DNA from: JAJPHF01 sp035293805
GTDB taxonomy: Bacteria; Chloroflexota; UBA6077; JAJPHF01
Direction: 5' to 3'
DNA: 64,000 nt
NCBI GenBank assembly: GCA_035293805.1
Contig: DATGMD010000045.1
Coordinates: 1-64,000 of the forward strand
In this document: positions 57,304 through 64,000 of the stretch, piece after piece
Position numbering within the stretch: position 1 is the stretch's first letter
Layout of the letters: every line of letters begins with the position of its first letter
Program-made: the position numbers and the translations under genes
The notes under the pieces: generated by a model
Databases searched by the model: none
Told to the model about the DNA's origin: nothing
Seen by the model: only the letters and a program-made list of their open reading frames with translations

Positions 57304-58305
57304 CTAGTTGTGGATGTTGACCGGCGTGCCGACGGTGGCCCAGTCCCAGAACCAGCGCGAGTCGTCCAGGTTCAGCCCCAGGCAGCCATGGCTGCCGGGA
57401 TAGCCCCACATGCTGGACCAGTAGTTGTAGTGGATCGCCGCCCCGTCGTTGGTGAAGTACTGCGTGTACAGCACGTGCTTCAGGTAGTAGCCGTGCGGCG
57501 AGTTGCGCGGGACGCCCAGCGTCGCGCTGTCCATCGTCTCGTCCTCGACGCGCCGCACGATGTGGTGCAGGCCCAGGGGTGTGCTCATGACCGTCGTGCC
57601 TTTGATAGCGAGGGCGGCGTACACGGCGCGGTCGTCCTCGTAGGCGACGATCATGGCCGGCTCGCTGAGGTCCACGTCGATCCAGCGGCCCGAAAATACC
57701 TGGGGCGGCGACTTCGGGAGCCGCACACCGTCGCTGCGAACGTACTCGTCATCGCCGATCTGGTACCAGGTCGCGCCGTCGTCGCCGACCACTGCATCGG
57801 ACACCTGGACGGGCGTGTTAGGCCCCAGTGTGCGGAGGTACGTGCCGCTGTCCACCGCGGGCCAGCTGCGCACGTTGAAGCTGCCGATGATGCGGCCCGG
57901 AAGGTCTACGCTGTAGAGCACCTGCGGCTTGTCGAAGTACCCCTCGGGCGGCGGCGGGACCGGCCCCACGGCGGCGGCGTCGATCCAAGCGTAGTTGTCG
58001 GTCCGCGGGTTGTAGACGTAGAGGCGCCCGCCCTCCGCCGTCCCGGTGAGCTGGAGATAGGACCATTGCCGAATCGGGCCGAAGTCGGTCCCCTCTTCCG
58101 GCGCCGACCAGAGGTCCGTGGGCGTGTGGACGGCCACCCATTGCCCCGCGTCCGACTCGTCGGCCACGGGTGCCGCGGCGACCCGCGGCAGGTCGCCGGT
58201 TCCCGAGGACGGAGCGGATGCCCGCCGGACGGTCGCCCCCGCGCCGGCCGGGGAGACGAGAATGCCAACGAGTATGACCATTAGCGCGGCGGCGAGCGTC
58301 CTCAT
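57304..58305 (-). CDS. L,D-transpeptidase (YkuD family), secreted
   Basis: A 333-residue exported cell-wall enzyme that makes 3-3 peptidoglycan cross-links or attaches proteins to the wall. The signal peptide starts MRTLAAALMVILVGIL and ends near AGA. Residues about 30-200 hold two SH3-like repeats (QWVAVHTPTDLW and SFNVRSWPAVDSGTYLR). The YkuD domain starts at RWIDVDLSEPAMIVAY and ends with the active site YPGSHGCLGLNLDD, where C308, H306 and S305 match SHGC. The ATG at 58305 is preceded by GGGGAGCG. A tandem GCGTGAGAATT repeat lies upstream and may be its control site. Confidence 0.9.
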   Translation of the reverse strand: MRTLAAALMVILVGILVSPAGAGATVRRASAPSSGTGDLPRVAAAPVADESDAGQWVAVHTPTDLWSAPEEGTDFGPIRQWSYLQLTGTAEGGRLYVYNPRTDNYAWIDAAAVGPVPPPPEGYFDKPQVLYSVDLPGRIIGSFNVRSWPAVDSGTYLRTLGPNTPVQVSDAVVGDDGATWYQIGDDEYVRSDGVRLPKSPPQVFSGRWIDVDLSEPAMIVAYEDDRAVYAALAIKGTTVMSTPLGLHHIVRRVEDETMDSATLGVPRNSPHGYYLKHVLYTQYFTNDGAAIHYNYWSSMWGYPGSHGCLGLNLDDSRWFWDWATVGTPVNIHN

Positions 58306-58417
58306 CGCTTCATCGCTCCCCACGGAGGTTGCGGCGCCGCGGGGCGCCCCGGACGCTCGCTAACAGTCCTCTCGCAGAAAGCGAGCCGCCGGCAGGCCGG
58401 CGACGCGCGCTTCCGCG

Positions 58418-58439
58418 AATTCTCACGCAATTCTCACGC
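58418..58439 (-). promoter_or_regulatory. Tandem 11-bp direct repeats upstream of the L,D-transpeptidase
   Basis: On the minus strand GCGTGAGAATT occurs twice with no gap, about 113-134 bases before the start codon. Direct repeats one helical turn apart are typical of response-regulator sites. The rest of the 187-base gap is featureless. Confidence 0.45.
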
Positions 58440-58492
58440 GGGGCAGAGGGTAGGCGGGAGGAGCGATGCTCGTCGCGGCGAGCGGGAGCCTC

Positions 58493-60829
58493 CTAGGGCC
58501 GCGCGGCGGGCGGGCGCTCGACGGCGAGGACGCCCTTCGCCAGCAACGGCTCTAACTGGTCCTCGAGGGCCAGGTCCCGGAGGACCGAGGCCGCGTCGGC
58601 GCCGGGGGAGGCGGCCGGGCGGCCGGCGACGGCGGGCGTGCGGGCGAGGCGGGCGGCGGGGCCGATCGTGGTGATGCGCTCGCCGGTGTCGTGCTCGCGC
58701 GTGACGCTGAGGCCGTGCGCGACGACCCAGGGGTCCGTCATGAGGTCCGGGACGGCGGCCACCGGCTGCGCGCCGATGCCGGCGGCCGTGAGGCGGGCGA
58801 CCCACGCGGCGGCCGGGGCGGTGGCGAGGCGCTCTTCCAGGAAGCGCGCGAGCGCGTCGTCCGGCTGAGGACTACCCGCCGTGGGAGCGGAGGCGGGCAG
58901 GTGCTCGATGCCGGCCAGGCCCTCGACCTGGGCGAGTGCCGGCAGGTCGGCCGCGCGTGCGCCGAGGAACAGCCACCCGTCGCTCGCGCGGTAGAGGCGC
59001 TGGAGCGGCCCGCTGCCGAGCGCCGTCTGGCCGCGCGGCTCGTCCCACACCTGGCCGGCGTAGTCTTGCAGGTAGGGCGACTGGAGCAGCGAGGCGGTGA
59101 AGGCCAGCGCCGCCTCGACGCGCTGGCCGCGCCCGGTGCGCAGGCGATGGTACAGGGCCAGCGCCACGCCGAAGGCCGCGAGCAGCCCCGTGCCGTAGTC
59201 GTCGATGGCGAACGGCTGCATGAGCGGCGGACCGTCGCCGCCGAAGCGCACCTGCATGCCGCTCACCGCCTGGGCGTTCGACTCGTAGCCCGGCCAGGCG
59301 CCCCACGGGCCGTCGTAGCCGTAAGCGCTGATCGAGACGTAGATCAGGTCGGGCCGTAGCGCCCGCAGCTGCTCGTAACCGGCGCCCAGCCGCTCGGCCA
59401 CGCCCCGCCGCGCGTTCTGCAACACCACGTCGGCGTCGCGCACCAGCCGGTGCAGGATGTCCTGCCCCTCGGGCGTTTTCAGGTCGAGCAGCACCGTGCG
59501 CTTCGCCCGGTTCACGTCGGTGTGGTAGCGGTGAACGCTGGTATGATAGCCGGTGCCCTCCTCGCGCGGGTTGTTGATCTTCACCACGTCGGCGCCGAAC
59601 TCGGCGAGCGTGCGCCCGGCCGTTGGCCCCGCCAGCACCTGCGTCAGATCGACCACCCGGTAGCCTTCGAGCGCGCTCTGTAGCGGGGATGGAAGCTCTG
59701 CAGCGGGCGGCGGTGCGGGGGAGCATTCCAGGCCGGCCAGCACGGCGGCGCGGTCGGCGTCGGGGGCGGGCGCGGGACGTGGACGCTCGCTTGGCCACTC
59801 CGAGAGCCGCACCGCCGCGCCCGGCTGCCAGACGGTGCCGAGACCGGGATCGTCCACGGGCCAGACGATGCGAGCGGCACGCGCGTGCGGCGCGGCGAGC
59901 CACTCGGCCGTCGTGCGGCAGAGGCTGATCGGCGTGACGGCGGCGCCGCCCAGGTCCTCCCACTCCTGCGCCGAGCGGGTCAGGAAAAGCGCTCGCAGCC
60001 GCTCGCGCAGGGTGGCCTCCAGGGCCGGCTCGCGCGCCAGCCGCCCAAGGTCGAGCAGCCCGTCGTCGCGCCACTGGCCGTTGCCGGTAGCGTCCAGCAG
60101 GCGCTCGCGGAAGCGGGGCGTGGAGCCGCTGAAGTGGACCCAGCGGCCGTCGGCGCACTGGAAGCGGCCGCCCCAGAAGTCGTCGGGCCGGCCGCCGGCG
60201 GGCTGGCCGTCGATCAGCAGGCCGTGGGCGCCGATCGCCGCGAAGGTGGCGTCGAACAGCGGCACCTCGATGCGCTGGCCGCGCCCGTCGCGCTCGCGGG
60301 CGACGAGCGCCATGGCGACGCCGACCGCGCCCAGGAAGGCGGCGAAGTGCGACGCGATCGGGATGGCCGTGTACACGGCCTGGCCGGCCTGGCCACCTGC
60401 CGCGGCCGCGCGATAGGTGCCCGTCGCCGCGCCGACGACGCCCTCCCAGGCCGGCAGCGCGGCGCGCGGATCGTCGGCGGCGAAGCCGGGCAGCGACAGG
60501 TAGATCAGGCGTGGGTCGGCCTCCGTCATGGCGCGCGGGCCGAGCCCCAGCCGCTCCATGACGCCCGTCCGGAAGTTCTCGACCACCACGTCGGCGGAGG
60601 CGACGAGCCGCCGCGCGGTGGCCTGGTCGGCGGCGTCCTTCAGGTTGAGCGCGATGCCGCGCTTGCCGCGGTTCCAGGTCGCGTTCGCGGGCGTGGCCCA
60701 GCGCGGCCCGCCCGGCGGCTCGACGCGGATCACGTCGGCGCCCGCGTCGGCGAGCAGCATGGCGGCCAGCGGCCCGGGGATATACTGCCCGAAGTCGATT
60801 ACCCGCACGCCCGCCAGCGGTCCCGCCAC
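58493..60829 (-). CDS. Double-domain CaiB/BaiF (class III) CoA-transferase
   Basis: A 778-residue tandem fusion of the same architecture as the gene at 49548, but without a repeat insertion. Domain 1 (about 1-360) has VRVIDFGQYIPGPLAAMLLA, VEPPGGPRWA and NFRTGVMERLGLG; domain 2 (about 390-760) has YRVVDLTQVLAGPTAGRTLA, KINNPREEGTG, NARRGVAERLGAG and FAIDDYGTGLLA with a likely catalytic Asp. The GTG at 60829 follows GGAGGCAG; longer frames overlap the divergent epimerase gene. The CoA donor and acceptor are unknown. It and the next two genes suggest acyl-CoA chemistry of one pathway. Confidence 0.88.
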   Translation of the reverse strand: MAGPLAGVRVIDFGQYIPGPLAAMLLADAGADVIRVEPPGGPRWATPANATWNRGKRGIALNLKDAADQATARRLVASADVVVENFRTGVMERLGLGPRAMTEADPRLIYLSLPGFAADDPRAALPAWEGVVGAATGTYRAAAAGGQAGQAVYTAIPIASHFAAFLGAVGVAMALVARERDGRGQRIEVPLFDATFAAIGAHGLLIDGQPAGGRPDDFWGGRFQCADGRWVHFSGSTPRFRERLLDATGNGQWRDDGLLDLGRLAREPALEATLRERLRALFLTRSAQEWEDLGGAAVTPISLCRTTAEWLAAPHARAARIVWPVDDPGLGTVWQPGAAVRLSEWPSERPRPAPAPDADRAAVLAGLECSPAPPPAAELPSPLQSALEGYRVVDLTQVLAGPTAGRTLAEFGADVVKINNPREEGTGYHTSVHRYHTDVNRAKRTVLLDLKTPEGQDILHRLVRDADVVLQNARRGVAERLGAGYEQLRALRPDLIYVSISAYGYDGPWGAWPGYESNAQAVSGMQVRFGGDGPPLMQPFAIDDYGTGLLAAFGVALALYHRLRTGRGQRVEAALAFTASLLQSPYLQDYAGQVWDEPRGQTALGSGPLQRLYRASDGWLFLGARAADLPALAQVEGLAGIEHLPASAPTAGSPQPDDALARFLEERLATAPAAAWVARLTAAGIGAQPVAAVPDLMTDPWVVAHGLSVTREHDTGERITTIGPAARLARTPAVAGRPAASPGADAASVLRDLALEDQLEPLLAKGVLAVERPPAARP

Positions 60830-60911
60830 GGACTGCCTCCTCGCCGGATACTCCCGCGCGTGCCGCCCTGGTATAACACGGCGCCTGGCGGCGACGGAGG
60901 GAGGGGACGCG

Positions 60912-61847
60912 ATGCGGGTGCTTATCACGGGGGCGGGGCTGATCGGCTGCCACGCGGCGCGCGAGCTGGTGGCGCGCGGGGACCAGGTCACGCTATTCGA
61001 CCTCACGCCGCGTGAGGACTACGTGGCCCGCGTCGTCGGCGGCGACGTGCGGCTGGTGCGCGGCGACACGCGCGAGCTGCCGGCGGTGCTGGAAGCGGTC
61101 CAGGCCGCGCAGCCCGAGTGCGTCGTCCACACGGCCGGGCTGATTGGCGGCAACGCTCAGCAAGTGCCGTATCGCGGCTTTCAGGTGAACATCGGCGGCA
61201 CGATCAACGTCGCCGAGGCGGTGCGGCTTGGCGGCGTGCGGCGGCTGGTGCACGCGAGCACACAGGGCGTCAACGACCTGTCGCAGCCGCAGACGGCGCC
61301 GCTCACCGAGGAGTTCCCCGTCGGCGGCGATGCGGTCTACGCCGCCTCCAAGGTGGCCTGCGAGCAGGTGCTGAAGGCCTACGCCGCGGCGTACGGGTTC
61401 GAGCTGGCGCTGCTGCGCTTCGCCGGCGTCTACGGCTACGGCCACTACACCGGCGGCTCGGGCATCGGCCAGGGCATGCACGCGCTGCTGCAAGCCGCGC
61501 TGGAGGGGCGCCCGGCGCCGATCGGCGCTGGCATCCCCGAGAGCAACGAGATGATCTACGCGAAGGACGCCGGCCGCGGCGTGGCGGCGGCCGTGCACGC
61601 CGCGCGGCTGCCGCACCAGGTCTACAACATCGGCACTGGCGTGCTCGCCACGCCCGATACGATCATGCAGGCGCTGCAGCGCGTGATCCCCGGCGCGACC
61701 GCCAGCCGCAGCGGCCCGCCGCGTCCGGACCGCCACGCGCGCCAGCAGCCGTTCGACCTGACCCGCGCCCGCGCGGAGCTCGGCTACGAGCCGCAATTCG
61801 ATCTGGAGGCGGGCATCCGCGACTTCGTGGCGGAGCTGCGGCGGTGA
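60912..61847 (+). CDS. NAD-dependent epimerase/dehydratase (extended SDR)
   Basis: A 311-residue protein. LITGAGLIGCHAARELVA is the NAD loop, VVHTAGLIGGNAQ and LVHASTQGVND lead to the catalytic YAASK, and FAGVYGYGHYTGGSGI forms the substrate lid. It is close to the GDP-mannose/UDP-sugar epimerase group, though the missing sugar-binding signatures leave other 3-ketoacid or lactone substrates open. The ATG at 60912 has GGAGGGAGGGG upstream. It is divergent from the CoA-transferase and lies 214 bases before the acyl-CoA synthetase. Confidence 0.87.
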   Translation: MRVLITGAGLIGCHAARELVARGDQVTLFDLTPREDYVARVVGGDVRLVRGDTRELPAVLEAVQAAQPECVVHTAGLIGGNAQQVPYRGFQVNIGGTINVAEAVRLGGVRRLVHASTQGVNDLSQPQTAPLTEEFPVGGDAVYAASKVACEQVLKAYAAAYGFELALLRFAGVYGYGHYTGGSGIGQGMHALLQAALEGRPAPIGAGIPESNEMIYAKDAGRGVAAAVHAARLPHQVYNIGTGVLATPDTIMQALQRVIPGATASRSGPPRPDRHARQQPFDLTRARAELGYEPQFDLEAGIRDFVAELRR

Positions 61848-61896
61848 CGCGGGAGCGAAACCCGTTCGTGATGGATGCAGGCCGCGGCAGTCCGGG

Positions 61897-62010
61897 GACG
61901 CCCTCACCCCAACCCTCTCCCAGGGGGAGAGGGAGTAGGACGGGTGCGGCGCCTCGTTGCCTCTCCCCCTGGGAGAGGCCGGCCGAGCGCAGCGAGGACG
62001 GGTGAGGGTC
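61897..62010. repeat. Palindromic repeat block before the acyl-CoA synthetase
   Basis: CCCTCTCCCAGGGGGAGAGG, a spacer, then CTCTCCCCCTGGGAGAGGCC and GGCCGAGCGCAGCGAGGAC. It is the same family, with the same spacer type, as the block at 42628, and ends about 52 bases before the next gene. Confidence 0.8.
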
Positions 62011-62061
62011 TATCGCATGGGCGCACACGAATCGATGGGATTACACGCTGGGAGGTAGCCC

Positions 62062-64000
62062 GTGCATCGTCTGGAGCCGTTGTTCCGCTTCTCGTCCGTC
62101 GCCATGGTGGGCGCGACCGATAGCTCGCGCACCGGCGGGGCGCCCTATCAGGCGCTCCGCGATCTGGGCTTCACGGGCACGTTCTACCCCATCAACGCGC
62201 GGCGCCCGGAGGTACACGGGCTGCGCGCCTACCCGGACCCGGCCAGCCTGCCGGCCGACATCGACGCGGCGGTGGTCGCCATCGGCCGCGACGGCGTCGT
62301 CCCGGCCGTGCGCGCCTGCGCGGACCGCGGCGCGCGGGCGATCACGCTGCCCGGCGGCGGCTTCGCGGAGTACGACGACCACGGCCGTGCGCTGCAAGCC
62401 GAGCTGGTGGCGCTCGCCCGCGAGCGCGACCTGCTGCTCGTCGGCCCGAACTGCTTCGGGGCGGCGTCCATCGTGAACAAGTGCGCGATCTTCGCCGGTC
62501 TCGGGCTCGACAAGGTGCAGGCCGGCAACGTGGCGGTCATCTCGAACAGCGGCGGCCTGCTGCTGGAGATCCTGACCTACGGCACGGCGCGCGGCCTCGG
62601 CTTCAGCCACATCGTCTCGTCGGGCAATGAGGCTGTCGTGACCGCCGCCGACCTGCTCGACTACTTCGTGGACGACCCGGCAACCGACGTGGTGCTGGCG
62701 GTTATCGAGACGATCCGCAAGCCGGAGCTGTTCCTGGCGGCGGCCGAGCGCGCGGCGGCGGCGCGCAAGCCGATCGTCGTGCTGAAGATGGGCGCGTCCG
62801 TGAAGGGCGCGCGCTCGGCGCTCACCCACACCGCCGCGCTGAGCGGCAGCGACGCCGTGTACGACGCGGCCTTTCGCCAGACGGGCGTCACGCGCGTCCA
62901 CGACCTCGACGACTTCATCGAGATGGGCGTGCTGTATTCCGGCGCGGTCCAGACGCTGCGCCGCCGGCCGCTGGAGCGCGCGGCCGTGATCGAGATCTCG
63001 GGCGGCGGCAAGGAGTTGATCTGCGACGCCGCCGAGGCCGCGGGCGTCGAGCTGCCCGACCCGACACCCGAGACGATCGCCGCCATCCGGCCCGGGCTGA
63101 ACCCCGAGGTCGAGGTCAGCAACCCGCTGGACACGACCGGCAACTGGAACTCGCCCTGGATTCCGACCGTCTATCCGGCGGCGCTGCGCGCCTTCGCGCA
63201 GCAGCCCGGCATCGACGTCATCGTGTCGCGCTTTAGCGGCCCGCGCACGGGCGGCATCGGCGTTCTGCGCGAACGGCTGGACGAGCTAGCCGCCGCCCGT
63301 GCCGAGCACCCCGACCAGCTCCACGTGACACTGTCGCGCACCTCCGACCAGTTCAGCGAGGAGTGGCTGGACGCGGTGCGCGAGTACGGCGTGCTGTTCC
63401 TGCAAGGCTACGCCCGCGGCTTCCGCGCGCTCGGGCGCCTCGCCGCCTACAGCCGCTTCCTGCGCGAGCAGGCCGGGGCGCCGGAGGCACCCCGCTCGCC
63501 CATCCGGGTCGAGCTGCCCGCCGGCCGCGCGGCGCTGAACGAGGTCGAGGCGAAGGACCTCCTGCGCGCGGCGGGGCTGCCGGTCGTCGCCACGCGCTGG
63601 GCGCGCTCGGCCGACGAGGCGGTGGCGCAGGCGGAGGCGCTGGGCTACCCGGTGGCGGCGAAGGTGCTCGCGCCGCAGATCCTGCACAAGAGCGACGTGG
63701 GTGGCGTGCGGCTGGGCCTGGCCGACGCGGCAGCCGTCCACGAGGCGTTCGGCGAGCTAGAGGCGGTGGCCGCGAGCGTGCCGGGCGCCGAGTTCCAGGG
63801 GGTCGCCGTGCAGCCGATGGCGGCGCCGGGGCTGGAGCTAGTGCTGGGCGCGAACCGCGACCCGCAGTTCGGGCCGGCGGTGCTGTTCGGCCTGGGCGGG
63901 GTGTTCGTGGAGGTGCTGCACGACGTGGCGCTGCGGGTGGCGCCGCTGCGCGCGCGCGACGCCGCGGCGATGCTCGACGAGATCAAGGGGCGGGCGCTGC
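62062..64000 (+). CDS. Acetate/acyl-CoA synthetase (ADP-forming), alpha-beta fusion, cut by window edge
   Basis: An open frame of 646 codons that continues past the window. It interconverts acyl-CoA plus ADP and phosphate with acid plus ATP. The CoA-binding Rossmann domain starts FSSVAMVGATDSSRTG; the ligase domain has VGPNCFG and ISNSGGLLLEI; H256 in LTHTAALSGSD is the phospho-His. From about residue 480, LNEVEAKDLLRAAGLPVVAT begins the ATP-grasp (beta) part with HKSDVGGVRLG. The GTG at 62062 follows GGGAGG. The alpha and beta parts are fused, as in many bacteria. It probably salvages energy from CoA esters made by the neighbouring CoA-transferases. Confidence 0.9.
   Translation, partial: MHRLEPLFRFSSVAMVGATDSSRTGGAPYQALRDLGFTGTFYPINARRPEVHGLRAYPDPASLPADIDAAVVAIGRDGVVPAVRACADRGARAITLPGGGFAEYDDHGRALQAELVALARERDLLLVGPNCFGAASIVNKCAIFAGLGLDKVQAGNVAVISNSGGLLLEILTYGTARGLGFSHIVSSGNEAVVTAADLLDYFVDDPATDVVLAVIETIRKPELFLAAAERAAAARKPIVVLKMGASVKGARSALTHTAALSGSDAVYDAAFRQTGVTRVHDLDDFIEMGVLYSGAVQTLRRRPLERAAVIEISGGGKELICDAAEAAGVELPDPTPETIAAIRPGLNPEVEVSNPLDTTGNWNSPWIPTVYPAALRAFAQQPGIDVIVSRFSGPRTGGIGVLRERLDELAAARAEHPDQLHVTLSRTSDQFSEEWLDAVREYGVLFLQGYARGFRALGRLAAYSRFLREQAGAPEAPRSPIRVELPAGRAALNEVEAKDLLRAAGLPVVATRWARSADEAVAQAEALGYPVAAKVLAPQILHKSDVGGVRLGLADAAAVHEAFGELEAVAASVPGAEFQGVAVQPMAAPGLELVLGANRDPQFGPAVLFGLGGVFVEVLHDVALRVAPLRARDAAAMLDEIKGRAL

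Noticed and set aside
1..64000. tRNA, rRNA, insertion-sequence transposase, phage or CRISPR genes
   Set aside because: I looked for conserved rRNA/tRNA motifs and for transposase, integrase or Cas-like proteins and saw none; short RNA genes could still be missed by eye.

Overview
This is a GC-rich bacterial window (visibly about 70% GC) made mostly of catabolic and transport-related genes. Several traits suggest a soil or sediment Chloroflexota-type genome: lipoprotein signals followed by long Ala/Pro linkers, strong GGAGG ribosome sites, many solute-binding lipoproteins, an L,D-transpeptidase, molybdenum hydroxylases and CaiB/BaiF CoA-transferases. The taxonomy is inference; no rRNA or tRNA gene was seen.

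Layout. 0-6.4 kb: start of a GT4 glycosyltransferase, a molybdenum-hydroxylase FAD subunit, an ArsR-type regulator, a lone receiver domain, a solute-binding protein (SBP), a gamma-glutamyltransferase and an ACMSD-like amidohydrolase. 7-14 kb: the Fe-S and Mo subunits of the hydroxylase, an acyl-CoA-dehydrogenase-like flavoprotein divergent from an HxlR regulator, and a Gly/Tyr-rich secreted protein. 14-21.5 kb: a bicupin, a junction of two gene remnants, an alpha/beta hydrolase between two palindromes, an SDR, an amidohydrolase, an SBP and an L7/L12-like mini-protein. 21.5-29.2 kb: a membrane glycosyltransferase carrying inserted repeats, then four SBPs in tandem. 29-36 kb: a hydrolase and an M24-fold protein; a GbsR-type regulator with a YndJ-like protein and an epimerase-CPBP fusion. 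35.8-38.7 kb: a GrdE/GrdB pair in which grdB has an in-frame UGA (selenocysteine). 39-42.6 kb: two family-5 SBPs. 42.9-53 kb: a Rieske oxygenase, a TPP enzyme, two SBPs, a double CaiB/BaiF CoA-transferase and an HCHL-like hydratase. 53-64 kb: a frameshifted VOC protein, a class II aldolase, an amidohydrolase, a split ComD/ComE-like TPP decarboxylase, an L,D-transpeptidase, a second double CoA-transferase, an epimerase and an ADP-forming acyl-CoA synthetase that runs off the window.

How it fits together. The theme is uptake and oxidation of small organic, probably aromatic or carboxylic, acids: capture by SBPs, oxygenation or hydroxylation, decarboxylation or hydrolysis, then CoA activation, hydration and dehydrogenation. 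Ten intact SBPs occur without one ABC permease or ATPase gene.

The most unusual features are the UGA-containing grdB and the palindromic repeats. The repeats occur in many gaps and also sit, without breaking the frame, inside three protein genes. Several sigma70-like promoters (TTGNCN-N17-TANNNT) and long GC hairpins were readable by eye.
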